A stretch of 64,000 nucleotides of DNA from Tichowtungia aerotolerans (GCF_009905215.1 NZ_CP047593.1:1616900-1680899); one strand, 5' to 3'. Counted from the stretch's first letter, positions 34,629 through 44,514 are shown. Program-made: numbers and translations. The notes: generated by a model from the sequence alone, not told the origin.

Positions 34629-36005
34629 ATGAGGCGGACTGTTTCAATCTGGATATTATGCGTGGGGATTGCGGCTGCAGTGCAGGCTCGGCAGGCTCCG
34701 AACAGACCCAACATTGTAGTGCTGCTGGCCGATGATTTAGGCTACGGCGACCTGAGCATCCACGGTGCCACCGATGTCCAGACGCCGAACATCGATGCCC
34801 TGGCCCAAAGCGGCGCGCAGTTCAACGAAGCCTATGTCTGCTATCCCGCCTGCGGGCCGTCGCGCGCCGGCCTGATGACCGGCCGTCACCATCTTCGTTT
34901 CGGTTTCCCGTCCAATCCTGACCAGGTGGTTCCGACCGAACCCGGCAACCTGGTCGGTTTGCCGTCTGAGGAACTGACGTTGTCCGAGCTGCTGAAAGAG
35001 CAGGGCTATGCGACCGGCCTGTTCGGGAAATGGCATCTCGGATTCCAGCCGGAATGTCATCCGCAGAACAACGGGTTCGATGAGTATTTCGGGTTTCTCG
35101 GGTCGCTCTATCGCTATTTCGACCTCGGCAATATGAAGCCGCCGAAGTGCTTTATGCGCGGATTCGAACGCTGGCATGAAAAGGACTATCAGACCGACGC
35201 AATCGCCCGCGAAAGCGCTGCATTTATTGAACAGCACAAAGACGAACCGTTTCTGCTCTATGCGTCATTCGGTGCGGTACATACGCCGCTGATGTGGGAT
35301 AAAGATCCCGGCAAGGCAAACATTCCGCTCAACGGCACCGATGATGTTGCGGAAAACCGCCGCATGCTGGTTAACATGATTCAGGGTCTCGATCGCGGCG
35401 TGGGAACGATTCTGAACCAGCTTAAAGAATCCGGGCTGGACAAAAACACGCTGGTCTTTTTCCTGAGCGACAACGGCGGGCCGAAAGCAACCGGTGCCTA
35501 CAGCAACGGCCCGCTGCGCGATTTCAAAGGCTCATCGTATGAAGGCGGGATTCGCGTGCCGCTGTTTATTCGCTGGCCGGAACATATTGAACCGGGGCAG
35601 ACCTTTCAGCAGCCGGTCAGCGCGCTGGACATGTTCGCGACGTCCGTCGCGGCGGCAGGCGGCAAACTGCCGTCGGATCGGGTCTATGACTCCGTTGACC
35701 TGATGCCCGTTATTAATGGACAGCATGAGGAAAGGGCGCTTTTCTGGGATGCGCTCGGCATGCAGGCGGTGCGGCTCGGCGACTGGAAGCTGGTGCTTAA
35801 AAACGGCGGACGCGTTAAAGAGCTGTACAACATCCGCAATGACACCGGCGAGCAGAACAATCTGATCGCCGCGTATCCGGAACGGGCGGCGGACCTCGAA
35901 AAACGGCTGCGCCGCTGGCAGGGCGAGCTTCCGCCATGGAAATTTAAATGGCTGCCGCCCGCCGAATACAAAGCCTGGACTGCGGAACATGGAGAATTGG
36001 AGTGA
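34629..36005 (+). CDS. Exported S1-family sulfatase
   Basis: A 458-residue arylsulfatase-type enzyme. Signal peptide 1-20 (GIAAAVQA). The metal site begins with LADDLGYGD; the formylglycine motif is C75-G-P-S-R in PACGPSRAGLMTG. GKWHLG, HTP and FLSDNGG are all present, so the active site looks complete. The chemistry is hydrolysis of a sulfate ester on a sugar, after conversion of C75 by a maturase not in this window. The subfamily and sulfate position are unclear. I chose ATG 34629 (GGAAGG upstream) for its clear signal peptide. It is the first of three consecutive sulfatase genes with translational coupling, and the 28-bp element at 34543 lies upstream. Confidence 0.92.
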   Translation: MRRTVSIWILCVGIAAAVQARQAPNRPNIVVLLADDLGYGDLSIHGATDVQTPNIDALAQSGAQFNEAYVCYPACGPSRAGLMTGRHHLRFGFPSNPDQVVPTEPGNLVGLPSEELTLSELLKEQGYATGLFGKWHLGFQPECHPQNNGFDEYFGFLGSLYRYFDLGNMKPPKCFMRGFERWHEKDYQTDAIARESAAFIEQHKDEPFLLYASFGAVHTPLMWDKDPGKANIPLNGTDDVAENRRMLVNMIQGLDRGVGTILNQLKESGLDKNTLVFFLSDNGGPKATGAYSNGPLRDFKGSSYEGGIRVPLFIRWPEHIEPGQTFQQPVSALDMFATSVAAAGGKLPSDRVYDSVDLMPVINGQHEERALFWDALGMQAVRLGDWKLVLKNGGRVKELYNIRNDTGEQNNLIAAYPERAADLEKRLRRWQGELPPWKFKWLPPAEYKAWTAEHGELE

Positions 36006-37456
36006 GTACTTTTAGCCATAAAAAACACAAGAAGGCACAAAAACAGATTCTGAAAACCTTTTGCGGGTTTTCGTGTTTTTTGTGGTCATTTATTTTTCCA
36101 ATGGCTGGAAATGCCAAGCCGGTAATGCCCAACATTCTCCTGATCACCGCTGATGACATGGGCACGACGGCTGGATGCTATGGCGATAAACTTGCTGCGA
36201 CTCCAAACCTTGACCAGCTTGCCGCAGAAGGCGTTCTGTTCGAGAACGCGTATGTAACACACGCCTCGTGCAGCCCGTCGCGCAGCTCGATTCTGACCGG
36301 ACTCTATCCGCATCAGAACGGCCATATCGGTCTGGCCGGACTGCATCCGGAATATAAGCTGCATCCGGACATCCGAACGCTTCCGGCAATTCTTAAGGAT
36401 GCCGGATATCACACCGGCATCCTCGGCAAGCTGCATGTCTCTGCTGCACCGGGGCAGGCTCCGTTTGATTTTGAATGGGCATCGCACGGGAATCCGGTTG
36501 TCACCCGCGATGTGCGAATGGTCGCTCAAAAGGCGGAGGAGTTTCTGGGGCAGGTCGGCAAAAGACCGTTTTTCCTGTATGTAAACTATTTTGATCCACA
36601 TCGTCCGTACGATGCGGAATCCAACCAGTGCAAAGGGCTGCCCGAAAAGCCGTACGGTCCGAATGATATCGAGCCGTTTGCCTATCTCGGCCTCGACGGC
36701 TTGCCGGTACGTCAGGAAGTGGCTTCCTACTACAACTGCGTCAACCGGTTGGATGTTGGTCTCGGCATGCTTTTCCAAACATTGGAAAAAGCCGGCATGC
36801 TGGACGATACACTGATTATTTTTCTCGGCGATCACGGCGTACCGTTTAGCCGCGCGAAAACCACCTGTTATGAAGCGGGAGAACAGGTTCCGTTTTTTGT
36901 GAAATGGCCGGGCGTCAGCCGGGCCGGGCTGCGCTGTACGGACTTTATTTCTTCGGTGGACATTATGCCGACCCTTCTGGATGCCGCAGGGATCGCCTGC
37001 CCGCCGGTTGCCGGACGTTCGCTTCGTGAGGTGGTGACGGGCAGCACGCCGAACGACTGGCGCAAGGAGCTTTGTTCGGAATATACATCGCATGCCCAGC
37101 AGCATCTTTATCCGAGGCGCTCGGTCCGCAATGAACGCTATAAGCTGGTTCACAACCTCGACTCCTCCCGCAAAAATCCGGTCCCGTATATCGGCGCCAC
37201 CCGGCCGAAGCCCGGCGTGGTGGAAATCAAGCCGGGCATGGAGGCCGCTTATAGAACCACGGAAGCTCCTCCGGAATTTGAACTGTACGACCTCAGCAAA
37301 GATCCGCACGAAACCGTCAATATTGTCGGCAATCCGGAGGTGGCCGAGGTGCTGAAACGACTGAAAGCCGACCTTCTGAAATGGCGGCGGAACACCGCTG
37401 ACCCGCTGCTCGATCCCGCGGAACTGCAGCGTTTGAAAAAGGCACATGGATTATGA
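36002..37456 (+). CDS. Exported S1-family sulfatase with a repeat-encoded signal peptide
   Basis: A 484-residue sulfatase, reading from GTG 36002, which overlaps the previous stop (GTGA) and has GGAG upstream. The N terminus (HKKHKKAQK, then CGFSCFLWSFIFP, then GNAKP) has the charge and hydrophobicity of a signal peptide, yet its DNA is an imperfect inverted repeat plus one palindrome copy (36016-36110). The enzyme proper begins at MPNILLITADDMG. The formylglycine motif is C90-S-P-S-R in SCSPSRSSILTG. FDPHRPYD and FLGDHGVPF supply other active-site parts. The GH-like neighbours and the CSPSRSSILTGLYPHQNG region again resemble sulfamidase-like S1 enzymes. An alternative start at Met 34 (36101) would give a signal-less protein. 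Confidence 0.88.
   Translation: MSTFSHKKHKKAQKQILKTFCGFSCFLWSFIFPMAGNAKPVMPNILLITADDMGTTAGCYGDKLAATPNLDQLAAEGVLFENAYVTHASCSPSRSSILTGLYPHQNGHIGLAGLHPEYKLHPDIRTLPAILKDAGYHTGILGKLHVSAAPGQAPFDFEWASHGNPVVTRDVRMVAQKAEEFLGQVGKRPFFLYVNYFDPHRPYDAESNQCKGLPEKPYGPNDIEPFAYLGLDGLPVRQEVASYYNCVNRLDVGLGMLFQTLEKAGMLDDTLIIFLGDHGVPFSRAKTTCYEAGEQVPFFVKWPGVSRAGLRCTDFISSVDIMPTLLDAAGIACPPVAGRSLREVVTGSTPNDWRKELCSEYTSHAQQHLYPRRSVRNERYKLVHNLDSSRKNPVPYIGATRPKPGVVEIKPGMEAAYRTTEAPPEFELYDLSKDPHETVNIVGNPEVAEVLKRLKADLLKWRRNTADPLLDPAELQRLKKAHGL
36016..36085. repeat. Imperfect inverted repeat inside the sulfatase 5' end
   Basis: The left arm CCATAAAAAACACAAGAA and right arm TTTTCGTGTTTTTTGTGG pair at 15 of 18 positions. The A-rich/T-rich arms look like an intergenic repeat element rather than ordinary coding sequence. 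Directly after it lies a palindrome copy at 36096-36110. Confidence 0.7.
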
Positions 37457-38928
37457 TATCGAAGAAAAACTTTCCAATCATTGGAACCCTGTTGGCCGCG
37501 TTGTCCTGTTCCGCTGCAGAGCAGGCTCAGGACAGACCCAACATTCTGTTTATTTGCGTGGATGATCTGCGCCCCCAGCTGGGTTGCTATGGCAATATCC
37601 AAATGAAAACCCCGAACATGGATGCTTTGGCCGCGCAAGGGGTTCTGTTTGAACGCGCCTATTGTCAGTTCGCCATTTGCGGTCCGTCTCGGTCGAGTGT
37701 GCTGTCCGGCATGTACCCCGAGCACAGCGGGTTGAAGGATAACGCGGTATCATTTCGCGGTAAACTGGCGGATGGAGTTTCTCTTCCACAGTATTTTCGG
37801 GAACAGGGCTATCATACGGTCGGAACGGGCAAGATTTTTCATCACGCAGCCAACACCGATCCGGCATCGTGGGACCGCTGGGTGGACATCAAAGGCCGCG
37901 GCTATTTTCTGCCGAAAAACATTGAGGATCAGAAAAAGCGGCGGGCGAATATTGCCGCGCGTGAGGCTGCCGGTGAGACGTTCACTGAACATCAGAAATA
38001 TGTCTATACCGTCGGCCCGTTCAGCGAAGCGGCCGATGCCGACGAACATCTTTATCCGGACGGACAGCTTGCCGACCGTTCCATTCAGGTGCTGCGCGAA
38101 GTCCGCAAGGATAATCAGCCGTTTTTCCTAGCGATCGGCTTTATGAAGCCGCACCTGCCGCTGGTGGTTCCCAAAAAATACTGGGACCTCTATGAGGCGA
38201 AAGATTTTGAATTGCCGGAGATGACGGAACTGCCGGACGGATCCCCTTCTTATGCCGGGCACGATTCCTTTGAACTGCGCAGTTACTGCGACGTGCCGAA
38301 GCAGGGGCCGGTCGGTGATGATATTCTGCGCCGGGCGATTCACGGCTACTATGCGGGATGCTCATTCGTCGATGCGCAGATCGGGCGCGTGCTGGACGAG
38401 TTGACGGCACTGGGGCTCGATGACAATACGGTTGTGCTGCTGTGGGGCGACCATGGATTTCACCTGGGCGAGCACGGCATCATTTGTAAAGACACCAACT
38501 ACGAAGTGGCGGCTCGTGCCCCGCTGATTATCCGGGCACCGTCCGAGGCTCCTGACCGGACGGATCGTCTCGTGGAATTTGTGGACATTTTTCCAACGCT
38601 GTGCAATCTGGCCGGGCTGGAAGTTCCTGCACAGTGCGATGGGCAGAGCATTTTTTCCGAACCTTGGAAAACCGCGGCGTTTACCATGAACGAGCGCAAA
38701 TGGAACCATCCGAACTCCGGATATTCGATGCGCACGGACCGCTATCGCTATACCCGCTGGCTGAATCCGGCGGGAGAACCCGTCGCTGAAGAGCTGTACG
38801 ACTATCAGAAAGCTCCGGAGGAAACCGTCAATCTGAATTCCGATCCGGAATACCGGTCGGAACTGAACAAGCTGCGCCGTAAATTTGATGCAGAGAGTCC
38901 CGTCATGAAATTCAGGGAGAACAGATGA
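37453..38928 (+). CDS. Exported S1 sulfatase, iduronate-2-sulfatase-like
   Basis: A 491-residue sulfatase with a signal peptide (1-22, LSCSAAE). Strings typical of the iduronate-2-sulfatase group (S1_7) are visible: ILFICVDDLRPQLGCYG, ICGPSRSSVLSG with C76 as formylglycine precursor, TGKIFHH, FLAIGFMKPHLPL, and LWGDHGFHLGEHG with CKDTNYE. The group removes 2-O-sulfate from uronic or related sugars, so a sulfated uronate or rhamnose unit is a possible target; this is inference. The ATG overlaps the stop of the preceding sulfatase, and its own stop overlaps the esterase ATG. An exact palindrome copy (37472-37486) falls in the signal-peptide codons in a different frame from most copies. Confidence 0.92.
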   Translation: MISKKNFPIIGTLLAALSCSAAEQAQDRPNILFICVDDLRPQLGCYGNIQMKTPNMDALAAQGVLFERAYCQFAICGPSRSSVLSGMYPEHSGLKDNAVSFRGKLADGVSLPQYFREQGYHTVGTGKIFHHAANTDPASWDRWVDIKGRGYFLPKNIEDQKKRRANIAAREAAGETFTEHQKYVYTVGPFSEAADADEHLYPDGQLADRSIQVLREVRKDNQPFFLAIGFMKPHLPLVVPKKYWDLYEAKDFELPEMTELPDGSPSYAGHDSFELRSYCDVPKQGPVGDDILRRAIHGYYAGCSFVDAQIGRVLDELTALGLDDNTVVLLWGDHGFHLGEHGIICKDTNYEVAARAPLIIRAPSEAPDRTDRLVEFVDIFPTLCNLAGLEVPAQCDGQSIFSEPWKTAAFTMNERKWNHPNSGYSMRTDRYRYTRWLNPAGEPVAEELYDYQKAPEETVNLNSDPEYRSELNKLRRKFDAESPVMKFRENR

Positions 38929-39848
38929 AGCGAATCATGATGCTGATTTGTGCCGGGATGTTCTGTTCGTCGGCAGTTCATGCGGCGCTGGATATTCCGG
39001 GTTTTGTGCCGGACCGGATTGTTGTCTATAAAACCGTGGATGGCATCGAATTGACGCTGCATGTTTTCAATCCACCGGACCTGAAAAAGGGCGATGCCCG
39101 GCCCGCGGCGCTTTTCTTTTTCGGCGGCGGCTGGTTTGACGGGAATCAATCACAGTTTCATGCGCAGTGCCGTTATCTGGCAAACCGCGGCATGGTGGCC
39201 TGTTCGGCCGATTATCGGGTGAAAGCCCGTCATCATACGACGCCGTATGAATCGGTGGAGGACGCCCGTTCCGCGATCCGCTGGATGCGGGAGCACGCCA
39301 CAGAACTTTGTATTGACCCGAACCGCATTGCGGCCGGCGGTGGATCGGCCGGCGGGCATCTGGCTGCCATGCTCGGCAACGAGACCGATTGCGATGAGAC
39401 GACCGATGACCTGTCCGTCAGTGCCCGGGCCGATGCGCTGCTTCTTTTCAATCCGCCGACCGATATGACAGCGGAGCGCTATGCGGATAAGAAGAGCGGA
39501 TCGAATGAAGAGTGGCGGAAGATTTCTCCGCTGCATACGCTGACGGAGAATACACCGCCGATGATTCTGTTTCACGGCATCAATGACAGTGCTGTGCCGG
39601 TCGACGAGTCGAAAGCGTACAAGCAGAAGGCGGATGCGCAGGGCGTGCGCTGTGAACTGTATTTGTATCCCCACCGCAATCACGGTTTTTTCAATTATCT
39701 CGGTGACAAAAAAGATTTCAATTCAACCATGATGAAGACCGATCAGTTTCTGGAGAACCTCGGATGGCTTTCCGGAACATCAACTCTGGATACAAATCCG
39801 CTTGAGCCGGATGTGAAAAACGATACTGCTGAAAAACAGAACCATTAA
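38925..39848 (+). CDS. Exported alpha/beta-hydrolase, carbohydrate-esterase-like
   Basis: A 307-residue protein with a signal peptide (1-20, SSAVHA). The alpha/beta-hydrolase fold of the BD-FAE / acetyl-esterase kind is shown by the oxyanion loop FFFGGGW, the nucleophile S141 in GGGSAGGH, the acid in HGINDSAVP and the His in YPHRNHGFF. It probably removes acetyl or another acyl group from a polysaccharide outside the cytoplasm. It is coupled by ATGA to the sulfatase upstream and precedes a GPH transporter by 10 bases, so desulfation, deacylation and import genes share one operon. The exact ester cannot be read from the sequence. Confidence 0.88.
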   Translation: MKRIMMLICAGMFCSSAVHAALDIPGFVPDRIVVYKTVDGIELTLHVFNPPDLKKGDARPAALFFFGGGWFDGNQSQFHAQCRYLANRGMVACSADYRVKARHHTTPYESVEDARSAIRWMREHATELCIDPNRIAAGGGSAGGHLAAMLGNETDCDETTDDLSVSARADALLLFNPPTDMTAERYADKKSGSNEEWRKISPLHTLTENTPPMILFHGINDSAVPVDESKAYKQKADAQGVRCELYLYPHRNHGFFNYLGDKKDFNSTMMKTDQFLENLGWLSGTSTLDTNPLEPDVKNDTAEKQNH

Positions 39849-39858
39849 AGGAAACGGA

Positions 39859-41253
39859 ATGAGCATGCCTGAAAAAGCGGAGAAAAAGGGGACTCTCAGT
39901 AAAGTCGAAAAAACAGCCTGGGGTGTCAGCGGGAGTTCCGAAAACATTCTGCATAATACGACGAATATTATGGCCAACCCGATTCTGAATATCGGGCTGG
40001 GGGTGAGCCCGGTGCTGGTCAGCGCGGCCCTGACGATCCCCCGTATTTGGGATGCGTTTACTGATCCTCTGATGGGAAAAATCAGCGATAATTTCAAGTC
40101 AAAGATGGGGCGTCGCCGTCCGTTTGTTTTGTTTGGCGGGATTTTGACCGGGTTGGCGTTCGCGATGATCTGGATGCTGCCGCGCGGCTGGAGTCAGATG
40201 GCTACGTTCAGCCTGTTTCTGTTTTACATGCTGATCTTCTACACCTGCTTTACGGTTTTTATTGTGCCGTATCTCGCGCTCGGGTTTGAAATGAGTCCCG
40301 ATTACAACGAGCGCACAACGCTGATGAGTTACCGCAGTTTTTTCAGTCTGCTCGGCGGCATCATTATGCAGTGGATTTACTGGGGATGCACGCGCCCCTG
40401 TTTTGATGACACGGTTCAGGGAATGAAGGTTGTGGGATCGGTGATCGGCGGGCTGGTGATCCTGACCAGTGTGATCACGGCTCTGTTCTGTAAGGAGCGC
40501 GCGCCGCAAGGGAAAAAAGATGAGCCGAAGAAAAAAATCTCATTTTATGAAAGCGTTTCGGTTGCGTGGAAAGTGGATCCGTTTATCCGTGTGATTTCGG
40601 TCTGTGTGCTGATCATTGTCGGTCAGCTGTCGATCATGCAGCTGGGGATGTATCTCAACATCTATTATGTCTGCAAAGGGTCCCAGGAATTTGCCGGACG
40701 GCTGCAGGGAGTCATCGGCACAGGGTACACACTCAGTTCGCTTGTTATCATTCCGGCTGTGGCCTGGTGCAGTAACCGTTTCGGCAAGCAAATCACATTG
40801 CGCGGGCTGATGCTGATGGGAACCGCCGGGAGTCTGCTTTCGTGGGTACTCATCAATCCGGATTATCCGTATCTTCAGATGGTCGGATTGTTCCTGGGCG
40901 GCCCGGCAGTGACCGGCCTGTGGATTGTTGCTCCGTCCATGATTGCCGATGTTTGCGACTGGGACGAGTGGAAAAACGGGCTGCGCCGCGAAGGCGCATT
41001 CGGTGCCGTATACGGCTGGTTCACAAAAATCGGCAGTTCCCTGTCCGTGCTGGTCTCCGGCTTTGTTCTGGTTCTGACCGGATTCAGCGCGGATCTGGGA
41101 GTTGATCAGCCAGAAGGAACGATCATTGGTATGCGTGTGTTGGTGGCGCTGGTTCCTGCGGCCACATTTATTATCGCATTCCTGATTTTACGTCGCTACG
41201 ACCTTTCCGCGGATCTGATCAACCGAATCAAACAGGAAAAAGCGGAAGCGTGA
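39859..41253 (+). CDS. GPH-family sugar:cation symporter (MFS_2)
   Basis: A 464-residue transporter with about 12 membrane segments. GPH motifs: DAFTDPLMGKISDNFKSKMG with RRRP, and DWDEWKNGLRREGAFGAVYG. The length is normal for the family and there is no long insert. It presumably imports a desulfated sugar or oligosaccharide made by the upstream sulfatases and esterase. The GGAAACGG before ATG 39859 is a reasonable ribosome-binding site. The stop overlaps the GTG start of the next gene, a GH42-like secreted enzyme. Confidence 0.9.
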   Translation: MSMPEKAEKKGTLSKVEKTAWGVSGSSENILHNTTNIMANPILNIGLGVSPVLVSAALTIPRIWDAFTDPLMGKISDNFKSKMGRRRPFVLFGGILTGLAFAMIWMLPRGWSQMATFSLFLFYMLIFYTCFTVFIVPYLALGFEMSPDYNERTTLMSYRSFFSLLGGIIMQWIYWGCTRPCFDDTVQGMKVVGSVIGGLVILTSVITALFCKERAPQGKKDEPKKKISFYESVSVAWKVDPFIRVISVCVLIIVGQLSIMQLGMYLNIYYVCKGSQEFAGRLQGVIGTGYTLSSLVIIPAVAWCSNRFGKQITLRGLMLMGTAGSLLSWVLINPDYPYLQMVGLFLGGPAVTGLWIVAPSMIADVCDWDEWKNGLRREGAFGAVYGWFTKIGSSLSVLVSGFVLVLTGFSADLGVDQPEGTIIGMRVLVALVPAATFIIAFLILRRYDLSADLINRIKQEKAEA

Positions 41254-44200
41254 AAACAGCCTTACAGATCGGTGCGCTTTGGATGCTGCCGACAGCGGCT
41301 TTGTTTGCCGGACTGGAAATCACCGTTCGTTCCGGCGAACTTCAAACGGAAATCATGACGTCGCTTGTTCGCGATGAGTTTGCCCGTGACGATACTGCGT
41401 GGGAAACCAACGCCGGGCCGTGTGAGGTCGGACTGTACAGTAACGACTGGAACATCGTATCGCAAAGTTGGCGGCTTCGGGATGAAGCGGTGGCAATGGA
41501 CCGTATTTCCGGTGCGGGACTGCTTCTGTGGGAGCCGCAGCAAACGGTTGCCGCGGGAGACCGCGCATTTGATCTGCAGGCGGATATTACGCTGAACACA
41601 ACGGCGAGTACGGCCTGGGCCGGAATTGCCTTTCATGCTTTTGATTCCACCAACTATCACACGTTGCGCTGTTCCGGAAATGGGGTGCTGCATCTGCTCC
41701 AGTACAGGAACGGGACTCCGGCGGTATTGTCTGCGGAGACATTTCCGCATGTTTCCGGTCACGCATATCATCTGACGGTTTCCTCCGGTGAGCTCGGCGT
41801 GTTCGAATGGAGCCTCGCAAATGCAGATGACGGATCGCTGATCCTTTCGGGGACGGTAACCAATGCCAATGCGGTTGATGGCGGAGCCGCCGGAATCTAT
41901 AGCAGCACCAGCGTGATGCAGGCCGATAATTTCCGACTGGAGCAGACGGAGGCGCTGGCTCTGTCGAGAATCATCAGAGGAACCCCGGCGCTTCTGGAGG
42001 ATGGAACGGTTACGGCTCAGGATGCATTTAATGCAGTGGCTGATGAGAATCCGGTTACCTCCAATGAATTTCTGATGGCGGCGAGCAACGGGATCGATCT
42101 GGTTTTCCTGCGCGGCATCTGTGCATCCGTGGATCAGGGCGACGGAACCTTCACATTCAACACCAACCTGCTCGATAAGGGGATTGCAGATATTCTTGCG
42201 GACAATCCGGATGCGAAAATTTTTCTGAACATCGGCGGACTTCATCCGCCGTGGAGCTGGTACAGCTATTACGGTCACGAGCCGAAACTTCTGAATTACG
42301 AGGGAACCCGCAGCGCGTTTCCCGATCCGTCTTCGCCGGTCTATCGCAGCTGTTCCAAACGGTATATTTCCAATCTGGTGTCATATGTTGAAAGCCGGCC
42401 GTATGCGGATGCCGTCGAGGGATACCGCATCGGGGTTTTCGGCGGCAGCGAATGGGTGATGCCGGCCGGCTACTGGGGATATTCGGTGGCCAGTCAAAGC
42501 GGCTTTCAGGAATGGCTGCAGGGAAAATATGGAACGGTTGCCGCTCTGGAAACGGCGTGGAGCACCAATGGAATCGGTTCATTTGATTCGGTAGCGGTTC
42601 CGCCCCCTTCGGAATTTTCTGCTGCGGACTGGGGTCCGTTTCGCGACCCGGATGCCCGGCGAAGTGTCATTGACTTTACGGAATTCTGGCAGGAAAACTG
42701 CGCGGACTGCCTGATTGATTTCTGCCGAACCGCCAAAGAGGCTTCGGGGCGGGATGTTAAACCGTTGGTCGGATCGTTCTACGGCTACATGCTTGAGACT
42801 GGGCAGAATGCATATACTGGACATCACGCACTGCATAGCGTGCTCAGCAGTCCATGGGTCGATTTCCTGGCTGCACCGTATTCCTACGTCTATCGCAGTG
42901 CTGCATGGCTGGGTGAAACCAATGCGGACATCAGTGCGGGCATGTTCCACGGTCCGGTCGACTCCATCCTTTCCAACGGAAAGCTGTTCTATACCGAGGA
43001 TGACAGCCGCACGTATTTAACCGAGGACGATGCCGCCAAATCGTTTTTTACCAATGTCGTCGACACCATTGCTGATCTTCGGCGCAACCAGCTGGCCGGC
43101 CTGACCCGCGGTGCGGGAATCTGGCGGCTCGACCTGTTTGGAACCGGCTGGTACAACTCCCCTGAACTGATGCAGGAACTCGGGCTGCAGCGGCACCTCA
43201 ACAACCTGTTCGTCAGCGATCCATCCTATGCCGCCGGCTATGTTCCGGAAGTAGCGCTCATTTTCGATGAGCAGGCCACATTTTATGTGGCCACCGTCAG
43301 CGAGAGCAATGCGGCTGTTCGCACATCGATCAACATGTTTCTGCGCGACCATCTTGCCCGCTCCGGAATCAGTTACGGGGTGTACCTCTTGAGCGACCTG
43401 ATTGCCGGCCGCGTTCCCGACTGCTCCGCCTACCTGTTTGCAGGTACCTATCACCTCGACCGCACTGCCCGCAACTGGATCGACGAAAACCTCAAGCGGG
43501 ACGGAAAGACACTGTTCTGGTTCTACGGCTCCGGGCTCTATGATGAAAACGGCTGGGGACTGGACCGCATCTCTTCGTTGACCGGCTTCAATGTCGAAGA
43601 AGCCCCTGATGCCGTGCTGACCGGAATTCAGCCGACGTCTGTTCTGACTGCAGCAATGGACGAGACCGTCTGGAACAACCCCGGCATCGCCGGACTTCCG
43701 GAATGGTACGTCGCCGGATCAGGGGCCGGAGCGCAGGTTCTCGCCTGGTACACGCACGGGAGTACGCAGCGCCCGGCTATTGTCATGGAGAACATGGGAG
43801 ACTGGACGAGTGTTTATGCCGGAGTCCAGCGGCTGGAGGCAGTCTGGCTGCTTGGCCTGATGCGGCTGGCCGGAGTTCGTCAGGTGCTGGACTCCGATGT
43901 GACCGTGCCGGTCTATGCCGGCCACGGTGTCGTTGGAATCTGGCCCACCGAAAACACAATCGGAACCGTTCAGCTCGACGAGGTTTCCGATGTATACGAC
44001 CTCTACAGCGCCGAACTGCTTTTCCGGAACGTCACCGGATTTCCCGTCAACCTGCCGCAGTGGCAGATGACCGGCTATAAAATCCAGCCGGCGGGTGAAC
44101 CGTGGCGGGGAGGGCAGCTGCTGCAGTGGCAGATGGACAACTTTTCCACCAACGAAATCACCGGCGGTGTCGCGGATGAGGACGCCGATGCCGACGGAGA

Positions 44201-44471
44201 CGGCGACCCGAACCTCCGCGAATATGTTGCCGGAACCGATCCAAATGATTCGTCATCCCGGTTCGTTCTGAAACAGACCGTTCTGAATGACGGCATCCGC
44301 TTTTCTTTCGATACTGCTGAAGATCGGACCTACCAGCTCTATCAAAGCACCCATTTGCAGAACAGCACCTGGAGCCTTGTAACCAACGTGACCGGCTCCG
44401 GATTCGAAGAAACCATTGAAGCCGATCAGAGCAGTCAGGCATTTTTTCAATTAAGAGCTTTTATCGAGTAA
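41250..44471 (+). CDS. Secreted GH42-like clan GH-A glycosidase with LamG-like N-terminus and TSP3/Ig-like tail
   Basis: A 1073-residue exported protein from GTG 41250 (GTGA overlap with the transporter stop). Signal peptide about 1-20 (TAALFAG). A LamG-like beta-sandwich (about 40-235) precedes a TIM barrel (about 250-640). GGSEW gives a likely acid/base glutamate near 401, and the GFQEWLQGKYG...AWS string is like that of GH42 beta-galactosidases; YTEDDSR offers a nucleophile near 583. A flavodoxin-like domain (about 660-830) resembles the GH42 trimerisation domain. The tail holds a thrombospondin-3-like segment (DEDADADGDGDPN) and the Ig-like module (YQLYQSTHLQNSTW). A galactose- or related exo-glycosidase is likely, but the family is not certain. 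Confidence 0.82.
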   Translation: MKTALQIGALWMLPTAALFAGLEITVRSGELQTEIMTSLVRDEFARDDTAWETNAGPCEVGLYSNDWNIVSQSWRLRDEAVAMDRISGAGLLLWEPQQTVAAGDRAFDLQADITLNTTASTAWAGIAFHAFDSTNYHTLRCSGNGVLHLLQYRNGTPAVLSAETFPHVSGHAYHLTVSSGELGVFEWSLANADDGSLILSGTVTNANAVDGGAAGIYSSTSVMQADNFRLEQTEALALSRIIRGTPALLEDGTVTAQDAFNAVADENPVTSNEFLMAASNGIDLVFLRGICASVDQGDGTFTFNTNLLDKGIADILADNPDAKIFLNIGGLHPPWSWYSYYGHEPKLLNYEGTRSAFPDPSSPVYRSCSKRYISNLVSYVESRPYADAVEGYRIGVFGGSEWVMPAGYWGYSVASQSGFQEWLQGKYGTVAALETAWSTNGIGSFDSVAVPPPSEFSAADWGPFRDPDARRSVIDFTEFWQENCADCLIDFCRTAKEASGRDVKPLVGSFYGYMLETGQNAYTGHHALHSVLSSPWVDFLAAPYSYVYRSAAWLGETNADISAGMFHGPVDSILSNGKLFYTEDDSRTYLTEDDAAKSFFTNVVDTIADLRRNQLAGLTRGAGIWRLDLFGTGWYNSPELMQELGLQRHLNNLFVSDPSYAAGYVPEVALIFDEQATFYVATVSESNAAVRTSINMFLRDHLARSGISYGVYLLSDLIAGRVPDCSAYLFAGTYHLDRTARNWIDENLKRDGKTLFWFYGSGLYDENGWGLDRISSLTGFNVEEAPDAVLTGIQPTSVLTAAMDETVWNNPGIAGLPEWYVAGSGAGAQVLAWYTHGSTQRPAIVMENMGDWTSVYAGVQRLEAVWLLGLMRLAGVRQVLDSDVTVPVYAGHGVVGIWPTENTIGTVQLDEVSDVYDLYSAELLFRNVTGFPVNLPQWQMTGYKIQPAGEPWRGGQLLQWQMDNFSTNEITGGVADEDADADGDGDPNLREYVAGTDPNDSSSRFVLKQTVLNDGIRFSFDTAEDRTYQLYQSTHLQNSTWSLVTNVTGSGFEETIEADQSSQAFFQLRAFIE

Positions 44472-44483
44472 ATAACGGATTTA

Positions 44484-44509
44484 AAGAAGGCAGCAGTCGC
44501 TGCCTTCTT
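44484..44509. terminator. Bidirectional terminator hairpin between convergent genes
   Basis: AAGAAGGCAGC-AGTC-GCTGCCTTCTT, an 11-pair perfect stem with a four-base loop, between the stop of the GH42-like gene and the stop of the minus-strand gene at 44515. Confidence 0.8.
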
Positions 44510-44514
44510 CGGGA

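Noticed and set aside
36086-37447. Minus-strand open frame of 453 codons opposite the second sulfatase
   Set aside because: Shadow of a sulfatase with complete active-site motifs; high third-position GC makes antisense stops rare.
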